A DNA stretch of 64,000 nt, taken from the NCBI RefSeq assembly GCF_015711475.1, contig NZ_CP065027.1, forward strand, positions 1,488,001-1,552,000. Direction: 5' to 3'. The notes beneath the pieces were generated by a model. The model was not told the DNA's origin. It saw only the letters and a list, made by a program, of their open reading frames with translations, and did not search any database. Below are positions 38,374 through 47,644 of this stretch, piece after piece. The first letter of the stretch is position 1. The number at the start of each line of letters is the position of its first letter. Source of the stretch: Actinomyces trachealis. GTDB taxonomy: Bacteria; Actinomycetota; Actinomycetes; Actinomycetales; Actinomycetaceae. The translations under genes were made by a program, and so were the position numbers.

Positions 38374-39243
38374 TCAGGCCAGCAGCCACAGGCTATCAAA
38401 GGGCACTGTCACGGCAGCCACCCCGGCACCGTTTGTCACCCCAACGGAACCCGGTTCAGTTCCCTGCTCACCGCGCGTCGGCGTGGCCACGCCCCGAGTG
38501 TGCTGGGCGCCTCCCCCAACCTTGGTGATGACCACGGCCCACTCGCGCCCCTGTAAGGCCTGGTCCGTGCGCCTCTGCTCGCGCCTGCGCCTGTCAGAGC
38601 TCCGTGCCGTCCGGCGGGGACGATCCTGCTCAGGCACAGTCCCGCGTGATTCCAGCCGAACCCGGTCACCAAGCCCGATACCTGCCGTATCGAGCCCCGC
38701 CAACAGCAGCGGCTCATCCGCGATGCGCGCCACCACCCCGCTCTCCCCCACCGCCAGACTTTCAACTGCCCGCAGCGCTGGCTCGCTGATCGTACCGTCG
38801 GCCTGTGGGATCGGGTCACCGTGAGGGTCGCGTGCAGGCCGTCCGAGGGCCCGGTCCAGCCGCTCCAGCAGCCGCTCCGAGACGGCGTGCTCTAGCACCT
38901 CCGCCTCCTCGTGTACCTCATCCCATCCGAAGCCAAGCATCCGCACCAAGTAGGTCTCCAGCAACCGGTGCCTGCGGATCTGCCCCACGGCCAGTTCGCG
39001 ACCCGCATGGGTCAGGGTTACAGCCCGGTAGGGCTCATGCGCCAACAGCCCAGCTTCAACTAAACGGGAGACGTTTTCTGAGGCGGTGGAGACTGCCACG
39101 CCCAGGCGGCTAGCTAACCCGGTGATGGAGGCTCCTGGGCCCCCCCACTCGCTCGCAGCCCACACTGCCTTGAGATAGTCCTGCGTGACCTGGGAGTCAG
39201 GCGCTTTCGCGCTACTCCGCTGAGCAGATTCTTTACTTGCCAT
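38374..39243 (-). CDS. DtxR/MntR-family metal-dependent regulator
   Basis: 289 residues from the ATG at 39243 with GAGGA upstream. The N-terminal winged helix has VTQDYLKAVWAASEW and LASRLGVAVSTASENVSRLV. The metal/dimer domain includes HRLLETYLVRMLGFGWDEVHEEAEVLEHAVS, split around residue 105, with the usual His/Glu ligands. The SH3/FeoA-like C-terminal part is interrupted by a charged insert (RPRRTARSSDRRRREQRR), an unusual feature. It senses iron or manganese; the target genes are not visible. It directly follows the VKOR gene. Confidence 0.88.
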   Translation of the reverse strand: MASKESAQRSSAKAPDSQVTQDYLKAVWAASEWGGPGASITGLASRLGVAVSTASENVSRLVEAGLLAHEPYRAVTLTHAGRELAVGQIRRHRLLETYLVRMLGFGWDEVHEEAEVLEHAVSERLLERLDRALGRPARDPHGDPIPQADGTISEPALRAVESLAVGESGVVARIADEPLLLAGLDTAGIGLGDRVRLESRGTVPEQDRPRRTARSSDRRRREQRRTDQALQGREWAVVITKVGGGAQHTRGVATPTRGEQGTEPGSVGVTNGAGVAAVTVPFDSLWLLA

Positions 39244-39260
39244 GTTGGTGTCCTCGGGTC

Positions 39261-39998
39261 TCAGCGCAAGACCGCAAGCCACTTGTCCCAAAACGCCACC
39301 ACAATGATCCCGATGATCAGGGCGTAGCTGGCCCCTACGAGCCACCAGCGCAACCGCAGCAGCACAGCAGCGTTCTCGCGCCCCACCGGCAGGTGCCCAC
39401 CGACGGCAGCACGCGCCCAGGTATGCCAGATGATCGGGATGACGGCGGCCCAGATAACCATGCAGTAGGGGCACAGCCTGGAGAAGGTGATCACGGAGAC
39501 CCCCAGGAACCAGGCCACGAAGATGGCAGCCCCCAGGCACCCGGTCGCTAACGCCCACCACACCCAGCGAGGCAGGCGGACACCGCAGGCGAGCAGCGCT
39601 CCACTCATCATGACCGCGGTGAAAGCCATGGCGCCTAGGAATGAGTTGGGCACACCCAACAGGTTGCCCTGCCAGACGTTTAGGGAGGCGCCGCAGGATA
39701 CCAGCGGGTTGATGTCGCAGGAGAGCTCGGATGAGGGGGCGCGCAGTTGGGTTAGTTCGGCGACCATGAGTTCCCAGCTTGCGGCCAGCCCAATGAGCCC
39801 ACAGATGATCAGGAGGATGGCGTAGGAGCGGGGGGCACCTCCACGGGCCAGAGCACCCGCAGCGGGGGCGTCGGCGTCGCTGGTGCCGTAATCGGTTTGG
39901 GCTGGTTCCGCCTGCAGACTATTCGCAGAGTCTAGGTACGACCGAAGCTCTTCCTCGCTCATTGCTTCGATCTCGGTCTCGGTGGGCACATGCTCCAT
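39261..39998 (-). CDS. Vitamin K epoxide reductase (VKOR) family protein
   Basis: 245 residues from the ATG at 39998, preceded by AAGGAAGG. A soluble acidic N terminus (~55 residues) leads into four or five membrane helices. Active-site cysteines are in the loop CDINPLVSCGASLNVWQG and in LCPYC (CxxC) at the start of a helix. Bacterial VKOR reoxidises DsbA-like thiol oxidases, transferring electrons to quinone. No DsbA fusion is present. The DtxR regulator starts 17 bases downstream, so the two are likely co-transcribed. Confidence 0.88.
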   Translation of the reverse strand: MEHVPTETEIEAMSEEELRSYLDSANSLQAEPAQTDYGTSDADAPAAGALARGGAPRSYAILLIICGLIGLAASWELMVAELTQLRAPSSELSCDINPLVSCGASLNVWQGNLLGVPNSFLGAMAFTAVMMSGALLACGVRLPRWVWWALATGCLGAAIFVAWFLGVSVITFSRLCPYCMVIWAAVIPIIWHTWARAAVGGHLPVGRENAAVLLRLRWWLVGASYALIIGIIVVAFWDKWLAVLR

Positions 39999-40122
39999 CC
40001 GGTTTCCTTCCTTCACGCGAGCACTCGCAGCTGGCAAGCTCTAATTGTGCCCCACGGTTGGACAGCGGCGTCTAGCGACTGTTGCTTGGCGACGACGTCG
40101 CCGCAGTGATCTGTGAGGGCAC

Positions 40123-41832
40123 CTAGCTTGGGCTGACAGGTTCAGAGGCTGCGGACGTTGGCGCTCCGCTGGCTCTTCCAACGGTCGCAGTAGCAGTGCT
40201 CGTCGCTGTACTTGCCGAGTCTGGTGTGGGGACTGGCTGCGGCTTGGCCTCGGTGGCGGTTGGTGGTTCCTCCCAACTGGACACGATCACGGAAGCGTCT
40301 GGTTGCAGCGTGACCGTGCGCCAGGCCAGCAGTGTGCCCCGCGAGTCAAAGGCGAGCACATGCAAGAAGGCGTCCTCCGTGACTGCCCCTAGTGAGGTGC
40401 CGCCCTTCCCGGCTCCAGAGACGAGTTGGGTCACAGTGCCGGTGCGGCTTTTGGCGGAGATGGTCGCGCTTAGCCCGTACTCCCTGTGCACATGTCCGGC
40501 CAGCAGAAGCGGTGCGCAGCCCTCACGCACCAAAGGGTCAAAGGTGTAGGGCTCATGAATTAGCACCAGGTCCACGTTGGCACCAGTCTTGCAGGAGGTG
40601 GTTGCGAGGCGTTTACCTAACGCCGTGGAGTCTTCCTCCCCTATTTTGGTCGTCCCGTAGGTGGTGGTGCGGTATGCGTCTGCATCCCCGAGCACACGCA
40701 GACCAGCGACCTGCTGGACAGTCCCATTGGTGACGGTCCATCCCAGCGAGGTCATGTGCTCCTCGGTGGTCTCCGAGTCATGGTTCCCACGGGTGTACGC
40801 CTTCGCGACGCCGTCGGGAACCGACCTGTCCAGAGCGCTGCCGCAGATGTTTTCAGGGCTGGAGCCAGTCATGGTCAGGTCACCGTCGTCAAGGTGGATT
40901 TTGGCACCAACCAGCTCATGCAACACACCGACGAAGGCGATGACGTCAAGGTTGCAGTGCAGGTCAGTGGTCATGATGGCTAGGGTGACGTCATTGCCTT
41001 GCATCGCGGTCGGTTTGGGTCGCGTCTCTGCCTCTTTCCAGGCGGTCCGTAGGTTGGCGTCCGCTAGCTGGTAAAAGGCGGAGTTGGACTCAAGCTTGCT
41101 GCGGATCTGGCTTCCATAGGTCTGCACGATATCTGCCAGGCGCCCAGACAGGCGGGCCTCCTCAAGCTCTGTGCCAGACAGCACCTCCAACCGCCGCCCT
41201 TGATCCACCTGAGTATTCAAGGCTGGGACCAGAATGGAGCCGCCTCCAAGGAGCACGGTAGATACCACCAGGATGATTGGTGCGGGTTGGGACAGGACCT
41301 TGCTTACAGCGTCACGTAGGTGCCCGTGAGCAAGTATCCGCCCCGCTGCAATCAAGCACAGGATGCAGGTGCTGACCACTCCTGCACGGCGCAAGGCGTC
41401 ATCCAGGAGCGCTTCCATCCCGGCGCGCACGGTCAGTTCAGGGTTGGACAGCAGTGCGCCGTAGGAGGCGGCGTCGCCAGAGAGGAGGTCTGTCAGGGAG
41501 GCGGAGTCTAAACTGGTCACCCCCAGTTGTGAGGGAACCTCTCCGAGAAGCACCTCAACGCCGAGGTGCCCGGCTGGTGAGGGATATGAGGCTGAACCCA
41601 GTGGCCCCAAGTCGAGCGTCAACGTGGAATCCAGGGTGGTGCGCCAGAAGGCGGTGTGTGGGCCAACGGGGCTTTCTGCTTTGGCAGTGCTGATACCCAA
41701 TGCCGAGGACACCAGGGCCACGGCTAACAGCAAGCCAATGGTCCGTACGGTCTTGCGGAAGCCGACCGAGCGGGACAGCCACCACCGTCGCAACCGCCAA
41801 GGCCGCGTACTGGTGCTGTCCCGCCGTTTCAA
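40123..41832 (-). CDS. Membrane-anchored metallophosphoesterase
   Basis: 569 residues. A basic N terminus and a membrane helix (residues 25-50) are followed by an extracytoplasmic stretch and two further helices at about 150-170 and 185-205. The phosphoesterase domain has IMTTDLHCNLDV, YTRGNHDSE (GNHD) and LLLAGHVHREYG (GHxH), the calcineurin-like two-metal motifs. The last ~60 residues are Ser/Thr/Pro/Ala-rich. It probably acts outside the membrane; the substrate is unknown. It lies 5 bases from the HAD gene on the same strand. Confidence 0.85.
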   Translation of the reverse strand: MKRRDSTSTRPWRLRRWWLSRSVGFRKTVRTIGLLLAVALVSSALGISTAKAESPVGPHTAFWRTTLDSTLTLDLGPLGSASYPSPAGHLGVEVLLGEVPSQLGVTSLDSASLTDLLSGDAASYGALLSNPELTVRAGMEALLDDALRRAGVVSTCILCLIAAGRILAHGHLRDAVSKVLSQPAPIILVVSTVLLGGGSILVPALNTQVDQGRRLEVLSGTELEEARLSGRLADIVQTYGSQIRSKLESNSAFYQLADANLRTAWKEAETRPKPTAMQGNDVTLAIMTTDLHCNLDVIAFVGVLHELVGAKIHLDDGDLTMTGSSPENICGSALDRSVPDGVAKAYTRGNHDSETTEEHMTSLGWTVTNGTVQQVAGLRVLGDADAYRTTTYGTTKIGEEDSTALGKRLATTSCKTGANVDLVLIHEPYTFDPLVREGCAPLLLAGHVHREYGLSATISAKSRTGTVTQLVSGAGKGGTSLGAVTEDAFLHVLAFDSRGTLLAWRTVTLQPDASVIVSSWEEPPTATEAKPQPVPTPDSASTATSTATATVGRASGAPTSAASEPVSPS

Positions 41833-41837
41833 AGTGT

Positions 41838-42671
41838 TCAGTCCTGTTTGCTGTGGGCTATCTGCTCAGCTAGGTCGGTGACATACTGGGCGGTGTCTTC
41901 CCAGCCGGTTACCGCGTGGCAGGGCACGCCTAGCGCCTTGACGGGGTAGTCGTTCCCCTCTGGATCTAGGCGGTCTCCCACAAACAGCATCTCACTCAAA
42001 CCGATGCCCGTTATCTCTGAGAGTTTGCGCATTCCATAGGCTTTGTCCACACCTTTGAGGGTGATGTCTACGCTGGTCGAGCCGCCGGAGCGTACCTCCA
42101 GCTCTGGTAGCAGGCCAGCGACGGCGTCGCGCAGGCGCTCCTTCTTCTCCCCCGTGGGGTCCCAGGCGCGCTTGGCTGCTAACGGTGCCTGCTGCCCTAG
42201 GGCAGAGAAGGTTATTTGGGAACCGCGGTCCTCCAGTACCGGGCCCCAGGTCCGATTCTCCCACAGGCCCAGACGGCGGGCCTGCTCCTCGACGGCGGTC
42301 AGTGCTGTCTGCTTCTGACTCTCGCTGAGGTTATTCGCGTAGACGAGTTCCCAGCCGTCTGCGCTAGCGTCACTGGCGCTGCCCTCAGGCTGGTATCTGT
42401 AGTAGCGGGTGCCACAGGTAGGCATGAGGTGCAGGCGGGCGAGCCCGTCCTCATCGGCACCAAGGTTGGCGATCACCTGCTCGCGAAACTGGCCGATCTG
42501 GCCGCCAGAGATCACGCAGACCGGTACCACGTCCAGCAGAGCGCGCAGGGCAGTGGCCATAGGACCAGGCATTGCGGATTTAGAGGGGGCCAGGGTGTCG
42601 TCAAGGTCAAATGCGACCAGGCGCGGCAGGGCGGCGGGCATGCTGCCCTGCTTGGGGTTGGTGTCGGTCAT
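41838..42671 (-). CDS. HAD-superfamily (type IIB) phosphatase
   Basis: 277 residues. Motif I is VAFDLDDTLAPSKSAMPG, motif II is CVISGGQ, and the C-terminal motif is MLFVGDRLDPEGNDYPV. The C2 cap domain (residues ~85-190) and the DRLDPEGND ending resemble the eukaryotic phosphomannomutase-like/sucrose-phosphatase group. A sugar-phosphate substrate is likely, but a mutase or phosphatase role cannot be separated by eye. It heads a pair with the metallophosphoesterase. Confidence 0.85.
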   Translation of the reverse strand: MTDTNPKQGSMPAALPRLVAFDLDDTLAPSKSAMPGPMATALRALLDVVPVCVISGGQIGQFREQVIANLGADEDGLARLHLMPTCGTRYYRYQPEGSASDASADGWELVYANNLSESQKQTALTAVEEQARRLGLWENRTWGPVLEDRGSQITFSALGQQAPLAAKRAWDPTGEKKERLRDAVAGLLPELEVRSGGSTSVDITLKGVDKAYGMRKLSEITGIGLSEMLFVGDRLDPEGNDYPVKALGVPCHAVTGWEDTAQYVTDLAEQIAHSKQD

Positions 42672-42763
42672 GCCCGCATTCTCGCGCAGGAGTTCGGCGC
42701 CGAGAAATCGGACACCGAACTCCTGCGTGTCTGGCCTTTGGCGGGCCTTGGGCGCGACTCTAG

Positions 42764-42931
42764 TTAGCTGGTAGAGCCCCGCAGGTGCTGGTGGGCGCGG
42801 GCGTTCGCAGCGGCGCGGTCCTCGCGCTGCTCGCGGTGTCCGCGCAGCATCAGCGCAGTGACGGAAGCAGCCAGGCCGCCCCAGATGATGAGCACAGCGA
42901 CGAGCATGAGGGCAATGGCTTGTCCAGTCAT
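42764..42931 (-). CDS. metS: MetS-type small subunit of the NSS methionine/alanine importer
   Basis: 55 residues: MTGQAIALMLVAVLIIWGGL, a single membrane helix to about residue 29, then a charged tail. It starts one base after the stop of the large transporter gene, with its ribosome site (GGAGG) inside that gene. In Corynebacterium, MetP needs such a small MetS subunit for sodium-dependent methionine and alanine uptake. The size, helix and position match. Confidence 0.88.
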   Translation of the reverse strand: MTGQAIALMLVAVLIIWGGLAASVTALMLRGHREQREDRAAANARAHQHLRGSTS

Positions 42932-42932
42932 G

Positions 42933-44531
42933 TCACTTCACCTCCTTACTGGTCGCAGCAGAATCAAGGTCGAGCGGCTCAAAGTCATCTACCGGGGTCT
43001 TCCAAGGGATCAGGGTCATGACCACCACGCCGATCACGGCGAAGGCAATTGCCCCCCAACCGAAGGCCAGCTCAAAACTGCGGCTGTAGGACTTGGCGTC
43101 GTACTGCTCGGTGACGAACTTGTAGAGCGTGTCAGCAAACATGTAGGTCAGCATCGCCGGGACGATGTAACCAGCCAGTGCCCGCCACCACAGGCCAATG
43201 GCCTTGCCGGTCTCCGAGACGGTGTTCAGGTGGCGCTGCAGCAGCGGGAGCTTGCGCAGGGCCAAGGAGATGATGAAGCACATCAGAATGGCCGAGGAGA
43301 CCACGCCAATCTGGTTGATGTAGGCGTCCACGACGTCAAGTGAGTAGATGCCCGTGGTGGTGCCGAAGACTAGCAGGGAGATGATCGCAGCCGGTACCCC
43401 GACGGCTACGGAGGCGGTGCGCGGTTGCAGGTTGAACTTCTCGCCGACACCGGCGGCAACCACCTGAACCAGCGAGATCAGTGAAGTCACGCCTGCCAGG
43501 GTGAGGGACAGGAAGAAGAGGATGCCGAAGAACGCTCCGCCGGGCATCTGGGCGATAACGGTCGGGAAGGTTACGAAGGACAGCGAAATGCCGGTGAGGC
43601 CCTGGAGCTCGCCCATAGCGATGCCCTGCTGGTGCGCCATGAAACCGAGGGTGGCAAATACGCCGAAGCCAGCAAGGACCTCAAAGGAGGAGTTGGCGAA
43701 GGCTGCCACCAGGCCGGTGCCCACCAGGTTGGAGCGGCGGCGCAGGTAGGAGGCGTAGGTCAGCATGATTCCGAAAGCCACGGACAGGGAGTAGAAGATC
43801 TGCGCGTAGGCGGAGATCCACACCTGTGGGTCCTTGAGCGCTGAGAAGTTGGGGGTCCACAGGGCGTTGAGGCCGTCGGTGGCTCCGGGAAGCATGAGGG
43901 CGCGCAGCACCAGGATGAGGAAGAGGACCACCAGCAGGGGCAGGAAGACCTTGTTGGCTTTCTCTACACCGTCGGTGACGCCCCTGGCGATCACGAAGAT
44001 GACTATGGCCCAGATGATGGCCAGTGGTACGAATACGTTCCACACCGGCGCCGGGCTGTAGGTGACGTTCTCCGACAGGTGGATGAACTTGTTGAAGAAG
44101 AAGTTCTTGGCGCCATCGGCGTCGTTCTTCCAGGCCACGTTGGTGGAGTACAGGACGTAGCGCAGCGACCAGGCGATGATGACCGCGTAGTAGGTCATGA
44201 TGACGAAGGACACGAAGACCTGCCACCAGCCGAGCCATTCAAGCTTGCGGCTCAGGCGCCGGAAAGCAGCTGGGGCAGATCCACGGTAGCGGTGGCCCAC
44301 GGCGTAGTCCAGGAGCAAGATCGGGATACCTGCGGAGAGCAGTGCCACGATGTAGGGGATCATGAAGGCGCCGCCGCCGTTGGCGTAGGCAACGCCTGGG
44401 AAGCGCCAAATGTTTCCCAGGCCGATGGCGGAGCCGATGGCAGCCAGCAGGAAGCCGAGTTGGCTCCCCCACTGTTCGCGCTCGGGCCCCTCCACCTCGG
44501 CGATGGGGCTGCGCTCGGAAGAGGACGACAT
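42933..44531 (-). CDS. metP: Sodium-dependent methionine/alanine importer, NSS family
   Basis: 532 residues with 11-12 membrane helices. The family start is WGSQLGFLLAAIGSAIGLGNIWRFPGVAYANGGGAF, in which unwound helix 1 binds sodium and substrate. YYAVIIAWSLRYV and LSLTLAGVTSLISLVQVV are further NSS signatures. It uses the sodium gradient for uptake. The adjoining small subunit identifies it as MetP rather than a generic NSS symporter. Upstream lies a 9-bp inverted repeat that could be an operator. Confidence 0.9.
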   Translation of the reverse strand: MSSSSERSPIAEVEGPEREQWGSQLGFLLAAIGSAIGLGNIWRFPGVAYANGGGAFMIPYIVALLSAGIPILLLDYAVGHRYRGSAPAAFRRLSRKLEWLGWWQVFVSFVIMTYYAVIIAWSLRYVLYSTNVAWKNDADGAKNFFFNKFIHLSENVTYSPAPVWNVFVPLAIIWAIVIFVIARGVTDGVEKANKVFLPLLVVLFLILVLRALMLPGATDGLNALWTPNFSALKDPQVWISAYAQIFYSLSVAFGIMLTYASYLRRRSNLVGTGLVAAFANSSFEVLAGFGVFATLGFMAHQQGIAMGELQGLTGISLSFVTFPTVIAQMPGGAFFGILFFLSLTLAGVTSLISLVQVVAAGVGEKFNLQPRTASVAVGVPAAIISLLVFGTTTGIYSLDVVDAYINQIGVVSSAILMCFIISLALRKLPLLQRHLNTVSETGKAIGLWWRALAGYIVPAMLTYMFADTLYKFVTEQYDAKSYSRSFELAFGWGAIAFAVIGVVVMTLIPWKTPVDDFEPLDLDSAATSKEVK

Positions 44532-44575
44532 GTGGGCCTCCGGTCTACACGGGATGGCCGGATCGCCATAGGAGC

Positions 44576-44609
44576 GGTCCTAGCCTGGGGTCAAGTCAAC
44601 GCTAGGACC
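44576..44609. promoter_or_regulatory. 9-bp inverted repeat upstream of metPS
   Basis: Arms GGTCCTAGC (44576-44584) and GCTAGGACC (44601-44609) are perfect, with 16 bases between. They lie 45-78 bases ahead of the metP start in the only space where its promoter can be, overlapping a TTGACT hexamer on the minus strand. An operator or attenuator is possible. Confidence 0.4.
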
Positions 44610-44667
44610 CGACCGCACTCCGGCCGACCAGGGTCCACATCTTGGGATGACGGAGTGGTCTCGTGGC

Positions 44668-45066
44668 CTAGCGCCCCTGCCCAGCACCCCCAGTTGGCGG
44701 TGTAATCGACAGCCCGGTGGGCTTAGGCAGCTCAGAGGGGGAGGCCAGTGCGTCTAGCACCGCCTGGCGGGCCGGGCCGCCGTCGGTAGCGAGCACGCGG
44801 ATGCCCATACGACTGGTGACGCGTTGCATGCCTATCCCCATGTGGGTGACCACAATGGTGTCTACCTCCTGCTCACGCAGGAAGCGGACGATGCGGGCGT
44901 GGTGGGCGCCTTCTGTGCCTGAGTCGTGGGCTGTGTCCCAGCCGACGGCGTGTTCGGTCCAGTCAGAGATCTGGCCGTCCTCCACCTGCACGACGGCCAC
45001 GCGCGGGGCGCGGCCAAAGCGCGGCTCTACTTGACCGTCAGCGGTGACTGGGATGAGGGTGCTCAT
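44668..45066 (-). CDS. NifX/NifB-type dinitrogenase iron-molybdenum cofactor-like domain protein
   Basis: 132 residues: LIPVTADGQVEPRFGRAPRV, then FLREQEVDTIVVTHMGIGMQ and IRVLATDGGPARQAVLDAL. This is the IPR003731 fold that in diazotrophs binds FeMo-cofactor precursors. In non-fixing bacteria single-domain members have unknown roles. No nif genes are visible. The ATG overlaps the stop of polyphosphate glucokinase (ATGA), so the two are co-translated. Confidence 0.8.
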   Translation of the reverse strand: MSTLIPVTADGQVEPRFGRAPRVAVVQVEDGQISDWTEHAVGWDTAHDSGTEGAHHARIVRFLREQEVDTIVVTHMGIGMQRVTSRMGIRVLATDGGPARQAVLDALASPSELPKPTGLSITPPTGGAGQGR

Positions 45067-45821
45067 GCTTGCTCTTGCTCACGATTAGCCTGCCAGGCGG
45101 ATCCGACAATGCCTGCGGTGTTGAACAAAGCTGCTGGAACGATCTTGGTCTTGAGGTCCAGCAGCGGCAGGAACTTCTCGTGCTTCTTGGACACTCCCCC
45201 GCCGACGACGAACAGGTCCGGGCTGAAGAGCATCTCCACGTGGGAGTAGTAGCGCTGCAGGCGCTTGGCCCACTTCTTCCAGGACAGGTCCTGGAGGGTT
45301 TTCTGACCGGAAGAGGCTTGGGACTCGGCGTCGGTGCCGTCGATCTCAAGGTGGCCGAGCTCGGTGTTTGGCACCAGGGTGCCGTCCACGATGACGGCGG
45401 AGCCGATGCCGGTGCCTAGGGTGGTGACGATGACGGTGCCCTTGACGTCTTTCGCGGCACCGAAGGCGACCTCTGCCAGGCCTGCGGCGTCGGCATCGTT
45501 GAGAGCGGTTACGCCACGGCCTAGGTGTTTGATCATGAGCTCGTTGACGTCAGTACCCTCCCAGGAGTCGTCCAGGTTGGCGATGAAGGGGACTATGCCG
45601 TGGACGATGGGGGCGGGGAAGTCGATGCCAACGGGGACGTCAGGGCCGACCTCCAGCTGGTCGAGGATCTGCTTGCAGACCTGGGCCACAGCGTCCGGGG
45701 TGGCTGGCTTGGGCGTGTCTATGCGCACGCGCCCGCCAGTAAACTCACCGGTTTCCAGGTCCACCAGCGCACCCTTGACGCCTGACCCGCCGATGTCGAT
45801 ACCGCACGCGACCTTGGCCAC
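45063..45821 (-). CDS. ppgK: Polyphosphate glucokinase (ROK family)
   Basis: 252 residues from a GTG start with GGAGG seven bases upstream. ACGIDIGGSGVKGALVDLETG is the ROK phosphate loop, and LTALNDADAAGLAEVAFG, IVTTLGTGIGSAVIVDG and TELGHLEIDGTDAE carry the catalytic Asp and sugar-binding residues. The overall pattern and length match actinobacterial PpgK, which phosphorylates glucose with polyphosphate (or ATP). It is the entry enzyme for free glucose. It overlaps the NifX-like gene. Confidence 0.93.
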   Translation of the reverse strand: MAKVACGIDIGGSGVKGALVDLETGEFTGGRVRIDTPKPATPDAVAQVCKQILDQLEVGPDVPVGIDFPAPIVHGIVPFIANLDDSWEGTDVNELMIKHLGRGVTALNDADAAGLAEVAFGAAKDVKGTVIVTTLGTGIGSAVIVDGTLVPNTELGHLEIDGTDAESQASSGQKTLQDLSWKKWAKRLQRYYSHVEMLFSPDLFVVGGGVSKKHEKFLPLLDLKTKIVPAALFNTAGIVGSAWQANREQEQA

Positions 45822-46126
45822 GGTTGCCTCCTTGCTTGTCCGGTTGGTGATGGTCGAAGGCTACCGCGACGGCGGAGCGCCCGGAGACGGCGCGTGACAC
45901 GGGGGCTGCGGGTGCCGGAGTTGGCTGGGTGGGAGGACGGGTTGAGGCGGGCGAGGTAGGAAGAACGGCCTAGGTAGCGGCGGCCTGGGCGGGAGCGGCA
46001 CGAGTAGGCTCGGCCTCGCCTCGGTTACGACAGCGCAAGCCCAACCGCAGGCGGCCCCCTGACAGCCGACGACGCGGGGGTGGGGTTGCCTGCAAGTTGT
46101 GGGCGCGTAGTTAAGTAGTTTGCTGG
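45822..46126. other. Spacer between ppgK and the IS3 relic
   Basis: No gene is supported. The first ~240 bases are GC-rich and should contain the ppgK promoter. From about 46090 the sequence becomes AT-richer and belongs to the IS3 left end. Confidence 0.5.
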
Positions 46127-47017
46127 TTAAGCTGTTGTTTGTAGTTGGTGGTTGGCGTTCTGGTTCTCGAAGTTGACGGGGCTTATCATTCTGATCGATG
46201 AGTGTCGTCTGCTCTGGTTGTGTACGGTCTCGATCTGTTGGGTTATTGCTTTGCGTGTTTTATCGCGGGTGCCCCATTTTTGGTGGTAGTAGGACTCGGT
46301 CTTTAGTGTGGACTAGAATGATTCTGTCATTGCGTTGTCGAAGCACATGCCTGTTTGCCCCACTGATTGAGTGATTCTGAGTTCTTGACAGAGGTTCCAT
46401 AGTTGTTCACTGGTGAACTGTGTGCTGCGGTCAGTGTGAAAGACTGACCCCATCGGGAACCTCACCGCGCAAGGTATGGGCCATGCGCAAAGCGTGTTCT
46501 ACTAGGAACGAATTCTGGCCGCTGTCTATAGCTCAGCCTGCGACCCGATGGGAGTGAGTGTCACGAACAGCACAGAGGTATAGCCGCCCTTCATGGGTAG
46601 GTAGATAGGTAATATCTGATATCCACGCTCGGTTAAGCTCACCAGTATTGAACGAGTGCTTGACCAAATCTGGCAAGCGGCATGTGTGCGCAGAGCCGAT
46701 GGGTAAAGGTGGAACAAACTTCCGTGGGGAAATCCCTTCTATTGCTATCAGGCGCATACGCTTGGCTACTGTTTTTCGATTTACCTGTACGCCGCGGTCA
46801 TGAAGCTCAGCGGTAATCCGGGGTGTGCCGTAAATCTTATCAGAGGCTTTCGGATAGCAACAATCTGCTGGTCGAGGTCATCGAGACGGGCCTGCCTGTC
46901 GTTGCGGTCTTCGCGCTTATCGGCTTGTAGTTTGACCCACTTGTAGTAACCGGACCGGGATACTTCTAGTAAGCGTGCCATGGGCTTGATGCTGTAGTGC
47001 GCTTTCTCCTGCTGCAT
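46127..47017 (-). pseudogene. IS3-family transposase orfB with stops and frame breaks
   Basis: It starts MQQEKAHYSIKPMARLLEVS (HTH_21) and continues with ELNRAWISDITYLPTHEGRL (first catalytic Asp), FTSEQLWNLCQELRITQSVG and QTGMCFDNAMTESF (third acidic residue). A TAG follows, then STLKTESYYHQKWGTRDKTR and the end HSSIRMISPVNFENQNANH. Several shifts occur between 46500 and 46870. It is inactive. Confidence 0.82.
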
Positions 47018-47334
47018 TAGTTCGAACTTTTCTGTTCGTGTTGCTTCGCAGCGAAGAAGGCGGCAGCTTTTGACAGGAACTCGTTATCCATTTTCACTTC
47101 TGCCAATGCTCGGCGCGCCCGCGCTAGTTCAGTACGAAGATCTGAATCACTCATGCTGTCAGAGACTCCCTGGCGTTCGCGTTCAATCTTTACCCACCTG
47201 CCCAGCAAGCTAGAGCTAACACCGATTTCCTTGGCTACGCGGGCGATTGGACGGTCAGAATCGATGACGAGATTAGCAGCTTCACGCCGGTACTCCGGGA
47301 TGAACTTCCTACGTTGCTAGCACACAATGAACAT
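47017..47334 (-). pseudogene. IS3-family transposase orfA with an early stop
   Basis: From the ATG at 47334 the frame reads MFIVC, a TAG, then QRRKFIPEYRREAANLVIDS, IARVAKEIGVSSSLLGRWV and the leucine-zipper-like tail ELARARRALAEVKMDNEFL. The helix-turn-helix and coiled coil are typical of OrfA. The stop six codons in disables it unless a later start is used. Confidence 0.75.
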
Positions 47335-47390
47335 CCTCTCTTACGGACACATCATCCACACTAATCAGGTGCCCACTAAACAAGGATAAC

Positions 47391-47644
47391 CCCACCACAC
47401 TCAAGCCCGGTCATCCCAAAACTAACCCACTCGTGTCCAGGGCCAAGCTGTAGAGCTGCTTTGAGAGACCCCGCCGACAGCGTAGGCAGCTTCCGCTAGC
47501 TGGAGGAGGTCTTCGGATGCTCGTGGCGTCTGCTGCGTGGATTGTCTTTAGCGGTGGTCCCTGCGCCGTCGAGCGCGGATCGACTGATGCGCTCGCACCA
47601 TCTGAAACACGGCCGGGGCAAGTTTCGACAAGCCTGCCGCTGGG
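47391..47644. other. Spacer between the IS3 relic and the tRNA-Ala hairpin
   Basis: Fragments of minus-strand frames look protein-like (KLAPAVFQMVRAHQSIRARR; SEDLLQLAEAAYAVGGVSQ) but are short, shifted and interrupted. Perhaps it is an old gene remnant; no family was recognised. Confidence 0.3.

Larger units (their letters stand above)
46090..47390 (-). mobile_element. Degenerate IS3-family insertion sequence (second copy, different subgroup)
   Basis: An AT-richer block of about 1.3 kb on the minus strand with orfA (47017-47334) and orfB (46127-47017). OrfA ends where orfB starts (TAATG), with an A-rich slip site (CAGAAAAG) just before, as in IS3 programmed frameshifting. Both frames carry stops. 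The exact ends are uncertain because no terminal repeats could be matched by eye. Confidence 0.8.
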
